Shown piece after piece: positions 48,290 to 58,353 of a stretch of DNA of 64,000 nucleotides. This stretch comes from Pestalotiopsis fici W106-1 (lineage: Eukaryota; Ascomycota; Sordariomycetes; Amphisphaeriales; Sporocadaceae), in assembly GCF_000516985.1 (NCBI RefSeq), contig NW_006917102.1:2148258-2212257 (forward strand). The letters are read 5' to 3'. The notes beneath the pieces were generated by a model. That model searched no databases. It saw only the letters and a program-made list of their open reading frames with translations, and was not told where the DNA came from. The translations under genes were made by a program, and so were the position numbers. Numbering within the stretch: position 1 is the first letter of the stretch; the number at the start of each line of letters is the position of its first letter.

Positions 48290-49974
48290 ATGTCCATGGA
48301 TATCAACCCGAGCAAAGACCCTGTTTTATTTTCTTCGGAATCGCGCGTTTCGGTCGTCATCGGTGTTGCCGTGGCCTTGATGCTGGGCGCAACTACGGCA
48401 GTCATCTTGCGACTTTATACGCGGAAGATCATACTAAACCAACTTGGACTCGACGATTGGCTATCCATAGGAGCGCTTGTATGATGATGAACCCACGTGC
48501 TCAGCTAGACATTGCGGACTGTCAAAGCTGAATGTGGTAACAGTTTTTTACACTGGCCACGGGCGTGAGTCAATGCTACAGTAAGTTGACTTGGGAATCT
48601 CTTGGGGATTTCTATTATCTCTGCCGTCTATTGTTGCTGATCTAGTGAATGATTGGTTGAATTGTAGTGACAAGAAACGGTCTCGGCCGGCATATTGGCA
48701 CTCTCCCACAGCCCGATGGCTTCAAGATCTACATGAAGGTGTGTGACCCCCTTATTGTGGTGATACTTCCTATTGTGTCGAATCGACGATGTGCTGAAAC
48801 AAGTTGCAAAGAACTTCTACGTTGTGCTAATATGGTATAACATTGCCACGATGCTGATCAAAATGACTTTCTTGACACAGTATTATCGCGTCCTGCCGAC
48901 GACCAGCGTTAGGAAACTGTGTATCGTAGCAATGGTTATTGTCGGCAGTTGGAGTCTGTCGCAGATTCTCCTGACCATCTTCCTGTGTGTTCCTATTTCT
49001 GGGTTCTGGGATTCGTCAGTAGAGGCATCCTGCATTCCGACTCCAGCAGAGTGGTATCAGAACGCAGCCGGAAATATTGTTACTGACGTTGCCATATTCT
49101 GTCTGCCGTTTCCAGTGCTAGGGCGACTGAACTTACCACGGGCACAAGTAAGTAGTACCTATCTGATATCTAGTTCTACACGAACCCGGCGCACCCATGG
49201 CAGAGGTTTTAGCATCAGAAGCTAACCAGAGCACAACGACGACGATATTAGAAGTATGTGCTGCTTGGCATCTTCTCGCTAGGCTTCTTGTGAGTACTCT
49301 ATATATAATCCCGCGAATCCCCCACAAGTCTGATTTCGCCCAGCACATGTACTATATCAGTCGTCCGGATCAAGTTTCTACATCTGGAGGTCGACGTCAC
49401 GTGGGAGAACGCCGAAGCATCCCTCTGGTCTCTATGCGAGATATGCTCCGGAACCATTTGCTCATGCCTGCCCTGTCTCCGCCCGTTAGCATCACGGTGG
49501 TTCCCCGTATTCTCCACGCATCGGTCGCACGGCTATACTCGGCAGTCTGACTCGTACGCTCGAAACCTGAAGCCGCCGGGGGATCTGGAGGCCGGTCCAT
49601 TGAGAGGCACTGCCGTCACGAGCAGACCATCGGGATCAGACAGCGACCTCATCTTTGGGCTCGAGGACTACAAACTTGGGACCATTACTTCAGCACACAA
49701 CATTGAACGTGCGCCCGGGCTGTCAAGCACCAATCCCGTCAAACACGCCGCCACCACCACTGCGTCTGCAATGGCCGTGGGCGCTGCTAGCAACGTCGAA
49801 ACGCCATGGACAGCTCAAGCCGGGCCCGATAAAACGTGGAAGCAACCAATCATCGCAGCGAGGATACAAGCGGGCAGCAGCAATACGCTTGTCGCGAATG
49901 GAAACGGGGCTCTACCCAGCCAGCATGGGATTCAGGTTCAACATGATATCACTGTACAAACATCAAACTGGTGA
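48290..49974 (+). CDS. Fungal rhodopsin-like integral membrane protein (7 TM)
   Basis: Six exons: 48290-48478, 48544-48580, 48668-48738, 48812-49147, 49252-49289 and 49344-49974, giving 433 residues. ATG 48290 follows a short leader; a second Met lies two codons later. The spliced protein has about seven hydrophobic helices and the hallmarks of the fungal rhodopsin-like domain found in Pth11-type proteins: GLDDWLSIGALV, MTRNGLGRHIGTLP, YNIATMLIKMTFLTQYYRVL, SGFWD, TDVAIFCLPFPVL, KYVLLGIFSLGFF and VTWENAEASLWSLCEICSG. The long C-terminal tail is hydrophilic and probably cytosolic. Such proteins are presumed surface sensors, some GPCR-like; ligand and coupling are unknown. The lysine that binds retinal in true rhodopsins is not evident, so light sensing is not implied. 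Exons 2 and 5 are only 37 and 38 nt. The acceptor of exon 4 (GCAAAG) is non-optimal but is the only one that keeps frame. Confidence 0.88.
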
Positions 49975-50213
49975 AGAAGAAGAGGGAGGATATGGCCGCA
50001 AAGGCCAATGATAGCAACGTCAGGTGCTGTGTCCACATGGAATAACAACACACGGCTCTACAGCTAGGCGAAAAAATTTGAATGAACAAATAATCAATAA
50101 TACAAAACGTGCATTTTACTTTCTTCATGCTACCGATTCCTACCTTCTCACATTTTTCGGCCAGGATCTGTTTTCAAGTCATCAAAGGTTACTAGGTAAT
50201 TGTTTTCATTTAT
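49975..50213. other. Short convergent intergenic region
   Basis: 3' flanks of the rhodopsin-like gene and the coiled-coil gene. Nothing else is seen. Confidence 0.6.
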
Positions 50214-51560
50214 TCACGGAGACTCCAATGCACTCCTGAGGCGACCCATGACCTCAGCTCTGAGTTCATCTCTAAGCTCGTCCATTTCAGGAACGCGTCG
50301 GACGGCAAAATCATCACAGTACTCTTGAAGTGCAGCGACACTTTGCTCCAACTCGGCCAGCGTGTCGTCATGTTGAACTACTGTAGCATCCAGGTCCACG
50401 ACAGCCGCATCGCCCTTGTCTAGCCGCTGCTCTAGCACGAGGATATCGTCCTGCTGAGTTCTTGCTTCAGCCTGCAGTCTGCTTACTTTGTCCTCCCGTG
50501 CTCGTGCCTGCTCCTCGAGTATGGCAACCTTGTCCTGGAGCTCTTGAATAGTCTTCTCTTGCCTGGCAGCGACTTGCTTGACATCAGCAAGCTCAACAAA
50601 GAGCCGCTGGCAAAGTTGAAGCAGGTCATTTCCGTCACCCGTTGACCTCGCTGCTGACCCCGAATCCTGTTCCCCGGACCCTCTCTTACTGGGCCGATTT
50701 GATGGAGATTCAGATTCGCCACCGTCCGTGTCAGCGCTGCCAGACTGACGATGACGCTTGCCGTGACCCTTGGCTGAATTTATCGCCCATGGACAGTCTG
50801 GCGTCGTCGGAGGCATCGGAGGACCGGGGCCAATCTCATTATATGCTGGCGGGCTTTCGCCCTGGGTTTCTGGAGCAGCCTCCGAGTCCGTGCTCACATT
50901 ATTCTCATCGATGGGCAGATGTCTCTTGCCTCCAGTACCCTCGTACAGTCTGTGCAGATGACAATACGAGGGTACTGGTCGGGACGACCGCGATTGGACA
51001 ATATTGGTGATGGCCTGCAGCCGCGACTTGGACAAGGTGGCATGTTCTAGGTATATCGTGAGACGGCGGGAGGTGGCAAGGGACTCCAAGGCCTTGATGA
51101 TATCCGCAGACAGGGCCCTCCTCGGGTGTAAGACTGTCCACTGGGCGGGCACGATCAAATGTGCAGGTTGAGACAAGTTGAAGTGAAGGCTAGTAATGCT
51201 GGAACTCAATTTCGCCTGCACAGAAGACGAGGCTTCGCATTGGAGCGACCAACTTAGGGAAGCAATATGATCTGGGGGTATGTGTATATACAGAATGGTA
51301 TCTTTCTGTTTGAGACGAACAGGAACACGCAATCTGAAAAATGCCAAGAGTTGCGACGCATCATTCTCGACGCACACTTCGAAGGTAATGGATCTATTCT
51401 TGGGATCCGGGTGAAAAAGGTATTGGTCATTTTGCACTCCATCCAATTCCCAGCGGACAATGGCCTTCCCGCTCACTGTGAAGTTGCTGACATGAGTGTC
51501 CTCGATGCGACAGATTGGTGGCGGCGATGAGGGCGACAAGGCGTCGGTTTCCGCAGACAT
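50214..51560 (-). CDS. Hypothetical fungal protein with C-terminal coiled coil (448 aa)
   Basis: Single exon from the ATG at 51558-51560. Residues about 1-200 form a mixed, probably folded domain that I do not recognise (ICRIEDTHVSNFTVSGKAIV, RLRVPVRLKQKDTILYIHIP, LTIYLEHATLSKSRLQAI). Residues about 210-310 are Pro/Ser/Gly-rich and contain a basic cluster (KGHGKRHRQSG, RPSKRGSG) that could be a nuclear-localisation signal. Residues about 315-445 carry heptad-like Leu/Val/Ala repeats (LADVKQVAARQEKTIQELQD, KVAILEEQARAREDKVSRLQ), a strong coiled coil suggesting oligomerisation. No enzyme motif is visible. It looks like the lineage-specific multi-copy proteins common in Hypocreales, but that comparison is from general memory only. 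It is convergent with the rhodopsin-like gene. Confidence 0.8.
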   Translation of the reverse strand: MSAETDALSPSSPPPICRIEDTHVSNFTVSGKAIVRWELDGVQNDQYLFHPDPKNRSITFEVCVENDASQLLAFFRLRVPVRLKQKDTILYIHIPPDHIASLSWSLQCEASSSVQAKLSSSITSLHFNLSQPAHLIVPAQWTVLHPRRALSADIIKALESLATSRRLTIYLEHATLSKSRLQAITNIVQSRSSRPVPSYCHLHRLYEGTGGKRHLPIDENNVSTDSEAAPETQGESPPAYNEIGPGPPMPPTTPDCPWAINSAKGHGKRHRQSGSADTDGGESESPSNRPSKRGSGEQDSGSAARSTGDGNDLLQLCQRLFVELADVKQVAARQEKTIQELQDKVAILEEQARAREDKVSRLQAEARTQQDDILVLEQRLDKGDAAVVDLDATVVQHDDTLAELEQSVAALQEYCDDFAVRRVPEMDELRDELRAEVMGRLRSALESP

Positions 51561-52847
51561 GATGGATGGTGGAACGGCGATCCAACTCTACTGTGTACAG
51601 GAGCATTAGTGAACAACAACAATCACGCAACTTACCACTACACGGTTCAGAGCGCGGCGCTCAGGCGAACAACTTGTCGGCGTGTTTCTGTCCCTCACGG
51701 AGGCCGTGAAAGATGGCTTTCCAACCAGCAATCCAACCAGTCAGTCTTCGCACGCCCCAGCGGGTTGATCAGAGACGAGAGCCGGTTCCGCTGACAGGCG
51801 AGCTACCCAGAGAGAAAGAGGTAGCCCCCTTCCCCCGATCCCGGTCCTTTCTACGAAGAGCTTGTCCTCGCTCGCTCGGGCGCGAGAGGCCAAAGATATT
51901 CGCAGAGTAGGAGGCCGGCTACAGTTGATCGGGAGCGCGGGTGACGGGCGTCGAGTCTCTTCGCAACCGGCAGGACGTAGCACGGCAGCTCTCAAAACGC
52001 TCGATCGTGAGGATGGAGGAGATGAGAATGCCTGAAGACTTTGATGGCTTTCAGCTTTGTGGATGGGACGACCGAATATGCTATGGGCGTAATAGTTTGG
52101 CGATGGATGGAGGGAAAGGAGACGTTAGTCAAGTGCCTTTCAGGTAGAACGAGGTTGGGTTGGAGAGAAGAGAATGTTGGAGCGTTGGGCCGGCCCCACT
52201 TGTCATTAGGCAGACGGACACCAATTGTAATCCCCGGCCGCTTTCGGTTTGGCGCCTATCTGCATTACCTTGGTTATCCCGCCCAAGCCACATCCAAATG
52301 GGATGCGTGGGTGGCTGGACGCTTGGCAGTGAGTAACACTTGGCTCATCAGCCACTTCAGCCAAAGAGAATGGAATTCTGTAATCCGCCTTGTATGTACT
52401 CCCTCTTTGCCTCTCCCCAGCGTCGACAGAGATGCATGCCTTGTGGTGATTCCTCGTCGGGTCGCAGAAGATGTGTACACTTCACATTCAATATAGTAGG
52501 TAGCTCGTGCCCTCTCTATCTGGAGCAATAGAGCCGAGCTTTGTGCTCTCAGGCATGTGGCTAGGAAAAAAAGACCTTGTAATGACTTTAGGTACAGCGT
52601 ACATGCCCCGAGAGGGGCGGGTAGACAACTCCGCAAGCTGATTGATAAGAAGACATGACTCGACTGGGCGGGCAGTCGACCGACGTGTTATGTAGATATG
52701 TAGATACCCACGTATGGCGCACCTAATCAAAACCACCATATCACTTTGTATGAACAATTAGTGAACAGTGAATGAACAATAAAAACGGTCCTTCTATGTC
52801 AAGTTCAACTTACAAGTACAGAAACAAAAGCCGCATCATCATTCAAT
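51561..52847. other. Divergent intergenic region upstream of two genes
   Basis: Shared upstream region of the coiled-coil gene (minus) and the Zn2Cys6 gene (plus), about 1.3 kb. Small open frames overlap on both strands and none is supported. Confidence 0.5.
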
Positions 52848-55141
52848 ATGCAGACTCTCCGCCAGCCCCGAAGCGACACAGACGAGCAACAAGACATTGG
52901 AATTTCCCTGGCGTAAGTGCATCCGACCTGGGCGGCCTAGATGGCATCAACTGCGCTGTGTTCCTCCTGATTGACGCGGATCTGCAGCTGTCTGAGATGC
53001 CGGAAGCGCAAGGTATGCTGGTAGCCCATCACCTTTGGACGACTCTTGTCGAGACCCTTGTGGGAAGAGATCATAAATGTATTGTCGAAAAAAAGGGCAG
53101 ACTTGATAATGCTCACTCGGACAACAAATGCAGATCAAGTGTGATCGCAAAAACCCTTGCGCAAAATGCCGCCAGGCTGGTGCCGAGTGCGATCGCGGAC
53201 CCGGCGAAAAATTAAGGTGCGGTAACCTGCTCTCCCAGGACGAACCCATGCTGAGCATTTCATGGCCATCTCTAGACCAACGCCCAAGAGCTATGTCCAA
53301 GCACTCGAGAGTCAAGTGGCCTCGCTGGAAATTCTGCTCCGTGCAGTTGCAGACGCCGACAATGATCAGCGCGCGAGCATGCTCGCAGAATACGGATCTG
53401 ACACGACAGCGTCCGCTCTGCCATCACTAGAACCAACAATCGGCGTCAGACCATTGGAAAATTCAGACACGAGAGACGGTGACCTGGCTCGGGCAAGGGC
53501 AAAGATGGGCCAGCTTCGTAGGCTGGTTGGAGGCGGAGCCGCTCAGTTCTATGGTGGCACCAGTCTTCTCCAGATATCCCTCTCTGGAGAATCACAACAA
53601 CAACCCGACTCGACCGAAACGCGGTCGACCAGTCAAGATACCAGTGATATTGAATCCCAGGCGGCATATTCATCAGCAGGTGGCAGTCTTGGCTCCCCAT
53701 CTGCTCAAATGTGCTACTATGAACCCCACAACGCCGTTGCGCAAGAGTTGATGGTGGCCTTTTTCAAGCATCAGTATCCGTTCAACATGTCAATACACCG
53801 TGAGTACTTTATAAGAGAATACCACGAGTTTACAGGACGACGCTACTCCGACGTGCTGATCTGTGCGATCTGTGCCACTGGCGCTCTCGCTACCGACGAC
53901 GTTGCAAAGAGATCACTAGCCGAAGTCTACTTGCAACGAGGACAACAGCTCGTACAAGCCTCACTGGATCATCCCGACATCACGCTTTTACAGGCATTGT
54001 TACTCCTGGGCCAGTGCGAAATAGGGCGGGGACGCACCTCTCGAGGATGGCTGCTATGCGGAATGGCTTTTCGGCTGACCCACGAGATGGGCCTGCACCT
54101 TGACCCTTCCAACTGGGTTGTTACTCCTGCCGCCAGTGCTGCCACATTAGACAATGAAGGAGAAGAAGACATTGACCGCGAAATATTTCGCCGCGTGTAC
54201 TGGGCGGCCTTTGCCCTCGACAAACAGCTCAGTCTCTTCTTTGGCCGCCCGCCAGCCTTACATACATATGAGTCAGATGTGCGCAACCCCGTGAGACTGC
54301 CTTACCCGCCCAACTGGAAATCGCTTCTGGATTCCTGCGGCATTCACGACAACTCGGTCGAAGATGGTGTCACCCACGTGGAGGCATTCATACACCAGGC
54401 TGAGCTGTCCAAGATTTTGCATCGCATGATTACTGGGCTGTTTGAAAACCGCAGGTCCAACCCTGATGATGCCATGGTTGTTGCCATGGTGCAACAGATC
54501 AACGTCTCCTTGAATAGGTGGCTTATGACACTACCAAGCCGGTTGCACTGGAATCAGTGGTCCATTGGACAGATTCCAGCAAGCGTCATCCATCTTCAGT
54601 AAGTTGATGACATTCATACAAGAGGAAGTTTTGTCATCTGGTCATTGTCACAAAGGGGGAAAGCTAGGCTAATGATCCCTCCCTGCTGCTATTTAGCTTC
54701 CTCTTCCACACGGCCATGATCACGCTCCACAGACCTCCTCGTAACCTCTGGAGCAAGCCGGGCGTATCGACGAGTGACGACGTTGAAATATGCTACGAGT
54801 CTGCAACAGCAATTTTGCGGCTCATTCGATCATATAAAAAGTATTACCAACTTTGTTTCCTGCCGCTCGACTTTGCCTATACCTTATCGACGACTGCCGG
54901 TGTCGTTTTAATGAGGCGGCACTTCGAGAACCTGGCTTGGGACCATCCCGACATTGCTCGCCAACTCAGCCAGCTTCTGCAAGCCATGGATGAGATCAAG
55001 GGAGTTTGGCCTTGTATCGTGGAGGTTAAAGATAGCATTCTCCGTGCCCGTGATAAACAAGGCATGATAACTGCTCAGCCCAATGCAAGTCAAAATTCAT
55101 ATTTTATTCCACACTTCTTTAATATAAACGATTATTCGTAA
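52848..55141 (+). CDS. Zn2Cys6 binuclear-cluster transcription factor (646 aa, 5 exons)
   Basis: Exons are 52848-52912, 52988-53012, 53134-53216, 53276-54598 and 54697-55141. The zinc cluster is split over three exons. Exon 1 ends ISLA; the 25-nt second exon completes that Ala codon and encodes CLRCRKRK; exon 3 supplies IKCDRKNPCAKCRQAGAECD. This rebuilds C-x2-C-x6-C-x5-C-x2-C-x6-C exactly. A linker and dimerisation helix follow (RPTPKSYVQALESQVASLE). The fungal-specific regulator domain includes FFKHQYPFNMSIHREYF, LLLGQCEIGRGRTSRGW and WAAFALDKQLSLFFGRPPAL. The protein should bind CGG-containing sites as a dimer in the nucleus; targets are unknown. The last about 20 residues are encoded by AT-rich sequence, and the TAA stop overlaps the TAAATAAC next to the first transposon-like terminus. 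The C-terminus may therefore be altered relative to relatives. Confidence 0.87.
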
Positions 55142-55146
55142 ATAAC

Positions 55147-55240
55147 CAGGGTTATAATTAAGTTAACTGGTAGTTAACTTAATTAAATTAACTTAAAATT
55201 TAATTAATTTAATTATTAAATAAATTTAATACGTTATGGT
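55147..55240 (+). mobile_element. Left-terminus relic of a CAGGGTT element
   Basis: Starts CAGGGTTATAATTAAGTTAA and continues with ACTGGTAGTTAACTT. The same text, reverse-complemented and less mutated, ends at 57099 (GCAACCCTG), so both belong to one family. The preceding 8 bp are TAAATAAC. I find no matching 8 bp after 57099, so I do not claim the two ends are one element. It is interrupted after 55240 by the 499-bp family copy. Confidence 0.5.
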
Positions 55241-56337
55241 CAAGGTTGAAAACGCAGTCTGCAGTTAATTGGTGCAGTTTAAGTTAACTTAAGTTAGTGC
55301 AGTTGCAGTCCGGATTTTTGCTAACTACATGCAGTTACTTATCAGTTTAAATCCGGATTTTATTAACTTAAATTAACTGCGCAGTTAATTATAGTTACTG
55401 CAATATAAAATTAAAATAATTAATTAAAAATCGAATTATTATTATTTTAATAACCTTTTAACTTCTTTAAATATAATAATAAACGGTTAATTTAAAGGTT
55501 TTAAAAGAATTAATAAAATTATTTTAATTAATTAAATAATAACTATTTTATTATTATAATTAGCAGGGTTAGTATAATTAGTTTTAGTTTTTAGTTTTAG
55601 TTCTTAGTTAACTAAACTACTTAGTTTTACTCAGGCTATTAATTAAACTAACGTAGTTTTAATCAGGCTGCTAACTAAATCACTTTAGTTTTAGTTAATA
55701 CATTAACTAAATCAATTTAGTTTTAGTTAGCACTCTAACTAAATCAATTTAGGTTTAGTTAATTATTTAGTTAACTAAAGAATTTTTAAAAACGTTGAAA
55801 TTATTTAATAAAAATAAATAAAATAAAAACGACAACGTAATTAATTAAAGAAAGCTTTAATTTATTACATTTATTAATTATTTTAATTATAATTAATTAA
55901 ATAAATAAATTAAAAATAAAAACAAACCTTTAGTTATTTAGTTAACTAAAACTAAAAACTAAATCATTTAGTTAGTTTAGTTTTAATCACCTTATTAACT
56001 AAAATCTTTAATTTTAATCAGGCTGCTAACTAAATTAATTTAGTTTTAGTTAGCATTTTAAATAACTAAATTTAGTTAATTAAAAACTAAACTAAGTGTA
56101 GTTTTTAGTTAATTAATGTTAGTTAATTATTAGTTAACTAAATACCAACCCTGATAATTAGCAATTGATTAACTTAATTATAAGGTGCAGTTTGCAATTA
56201 GTTTGCTATTAACTTAACTTTTTGCAATTGCAGTCCGAGTTTTAACTAACTGCAGTTAGTTAAGTTGCAGTTTGAAAATCGTGCAGTTAAATTAACTGCA
56301 CTACAGTTAACTAGCAGTTAACTGCATTCCAACCCTG
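55241..56337 (-). mobile_element. 499-bp non-autonomous hAT-like element, interrupted copy (family A)
   Basis: Left end CAAGGTTGAAAACGCAGTCT (a G-to-A change from CAGGGTTG) and right end GCATTCCAACCCTG. It matches, in opposite orientation, the intact copy at 63050-63548, sharing GCAGTCTGCAGTTA near the end and repeated GCAGTTAACTGC words. The span is 1097 bp. Removing the younger insertion at 55564-56153 (590 bp) and one 8-bp duplication leaves 499 bp, exactly the length of the other copy. The flanks (GTTATGGT and CTTTTTAT) do not form a target duplication. It is non-coding. Confidence 0.8.
55564..56153. mobile_element. 590-bp non-autonomous hAT-like element with perfect 8-bp TSD (family B)
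   Basis: Begins CAGGGTTAGTATAATTAG and ends AATACCAACCCTG. It is flanked on both sides by ATAATTAG (55556-55563 and 56154-56161). Both sub-ends are arrays of TTTAGTTTTAGTTAGC-like repeats about 30 bp long; the core is AT-only and non-coding. It lies inside the family A copy and is therefore younger. Confidence 0.88.
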
Positions 56338-57099
56338 CTTTTTATAATTATTTTATTTATTTATTTAATAATTAAAATAAATAAATCTTTAAATTAATAA
56401 ATTAATTAATATAACGACTACACTACGGGTTTCTAAAATAAACCTAAAGTATAAAAGGTATTAGGGTTTATGCTAATAGGGAACGGTAGTTTTAAAAAAA
56501 GGTATTAAGCAAAAAATATCTAAAGGTAAAAGTGATTAAACTAATTTATAAATATAATTGTTAAAGCGTATTAAATGTTTTATTTATAGGTAAAATAAAT
56601 ATTTAGATTAATTATTAAGGTAATAATTATTTATATAAGAAATCTTTTTATAATATATATTTATTTATTTTTTACTAATATTTTTTTAAATTATAATGCT
56701 AAGCCGATTTTATAGTCCTAAAGTCGAAAAAGTTTAATAATTTTAATAATTTAACCGTCTAAATTATTGCCAAAATTGTAATCCTATTAGGCAGCTGGCT
56801 GGCGGCTGCCAAAAATAGTGGTTCCTGTTTTAACCTGTTCCCGGCTTTCGGTGCTAAGCCCCTCCCTTTTTTCCTTAAGCGCCAACACATTTATTTATTT
56901 TTATGCAAAGGTGCATATTCGTAACAATTAAGTTATTAACTTAACTTAATTAATTTAGTTTAAGTTTACCTCCTAACTAAATCAATAAGTTTTACTTAAG
57001 CCTTTAACTAAATCATTAAGTTTTACTCAGCCGGATTTTTAAATTAAGTTATTCCTAACTCAATTAAGTTAACTGCCAGTTAACTCAATTGCAACCCTG

Positions 57100-57276
57100 T
57101 TAATTCCATTTAATTAATTTAGTTTGAGTTTACCTACTAATTAAATTATTAAGTTTTATTTAACCTGCTAACTAAATTAATTGAGTTTGAGTTAGCATTT
57201 TAAATAACTTAATTAAGTTTAGTTAATAACTCAACTTAATTGAGTTAATTTAAGCTTATACTTAATGCCAACCCTG
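57100..57276. mobile_element. Right-end relic of a family C element
   Basis: Ends CTTAATGCCAACCCTG and has the TTGAGTTTGAGTTAGCATTT subterminal text seen at the right end of the element at 58354-59054. Its left part is missing or hidden by the element ending at 57099. Confidence 0.5.
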
Positions 57277-57532
57277 TTTAAGGTTAATTTTAGTATTAAT
57301 CGAACGATTTTCGAAAATTTAATAATACGTAAACGATTTTATATAAATATAAATACCGAATTTAACGAAACCGAATTATATAATAAAATTTTTTATTTTA
57401 TAATTATTAATCGATAATAACCTTTTTTTTAATTATTAAATTCCGAATTAATAAAATATTTATTTTGATATTTAAAAAGGTAAATAAGCTTTAAGCTTTT
57501 ATTTTATTTTATTTATTAATTTGACGTATAAA

Positions 57533-57745
57533 GATATTCCGATTATTAATCGCTATAAAATTAAATCGATATTAAAATTAATTTTTGCAAATTTTTTATT
57601 TATCTTTAATAATTCGTTATTTTCGAATATTAAAATATTCCGCAAATTTTCGATTATTATTAATTTATAAAAATTAAATAATAATATCTTTTATTTAGAA
57701 ATTATTTATCATTTTATCGATGCCGATTTTAATTTAATTTATATT
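57533..57745 (+). pseudogene. Second, more degraded hAT transposase fragment
   Basis: The translation reads roughly IPIINRYKIKSILKLIFANF then LFIFNNSL, followed further on by NNNIFYLEIIYHFIDADF. It aligns codon by codon with the better-preserved relic at about 61295-61510 (MIKTVFNSNFANSLSIFNNS; NNNTAYLGIIIYFINSDF). In-frame stops are present, including one at the position of the Trp in the TDIWT motif. It is a remnant of a second autonomous copy. Confidence 0.75.
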
Positions 57746-57958
57746 GCACGAATGTTAATACAGCATCGTATAATGCATAAAACTAGCTTTATAACGCATA
57801 TTATATCGTTATAATAGCTATAAAACCTATCGAAATATCGTTAAATAACGATATATAAGAAATCAGTAGAATATACCCTATACTAACTTACAATTAATAT
57901 AGCACCATTTATAGCCATTATTTACAATGCTATATAGTTAATAAGTTATTGCAGTTGA

Positions 57959-58129
57959 CAGGGTAGGTAAAATTAGTTTGAGTTTTGAGTTTGAGTTTAG
58001 TTAACTTAATTGAGTTGAGTTTTATTCAGGGTGCTAACTAAATCAATTGAGTTTGAGTTAGCACTTTTATTAACTCATTGAGTTTGAGTTTACCTACTAA
58101 CTAAATTAATTGAGTTTTACTTAAGCCAC
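57959..58129 (+). mobile_element. Left part of a family C element, truncated by a nested insertion
   Basis: Starts CAGGGTAGGTAAAATTAGTT and carries TTGAGTTTGAGTTAGCAC repeats, matching the left end of the element at 58354. It stops at 58129, where a CAAGGTTGAAAATTTTAGTC terminus of a family B-like element begins. Confidence 0.65.
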
Positions 58130-58353
58130 CAAGGTTGAAAATTTTAGTCTTAGTTTTTAGTTTTAGTTAACTAATAACTAAACTACTTAGTTTTACTCAG
58201 CCTGCTAATTAAACTAAATAGTTTTAGTCAGGCTGCTAACTAAATCAATGTAATTTTAGTTAGCACCCTAACTAAATCAGTATAGTTTTAGTTAGCACCC
58301 TAACTAAATCAATTTAGTTTTAGTTACTTTAGTTTAGTTTAGTTATTAACTAA
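58130..58353 (+). mobile_element. Left part of a family B-like element
   Basis: Begins CAAGGTTGAAAATTTTAGTC (mutated CAGGGTTG). It carries three to four copies of a TTTAGTTAGCACCCTAACTA-type unit about 30 bp long. It is itself interrupted at 58354 by a family C element with a TTAACTAA duplication and resumes after 59062. Its right terminus is not recognisable. Confidence 0.65.

Noticed and set aside
52941..53012. Apparent nonsense codon TGA (52968) just before the zinc cluster when the frame is read from the ATG at 52941, suggesting a pseudogene
   Set aside because: A GTAAGT donor at 52913 and CTGCAG acceptor at 52987 join an upstream ATG exon (52848-52912) in frame, giving ISLACLRCRKRK. The TGA lies in the intron and the gene looks intact.
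55147..57099. A single large element bounded by the matching ends at 55147 and 57099
   Set aside because: The flanking octamers TAAATAAC and TTAATTCC do not match, and the interval contains several other nested pieces. Only common family membership is claimed.
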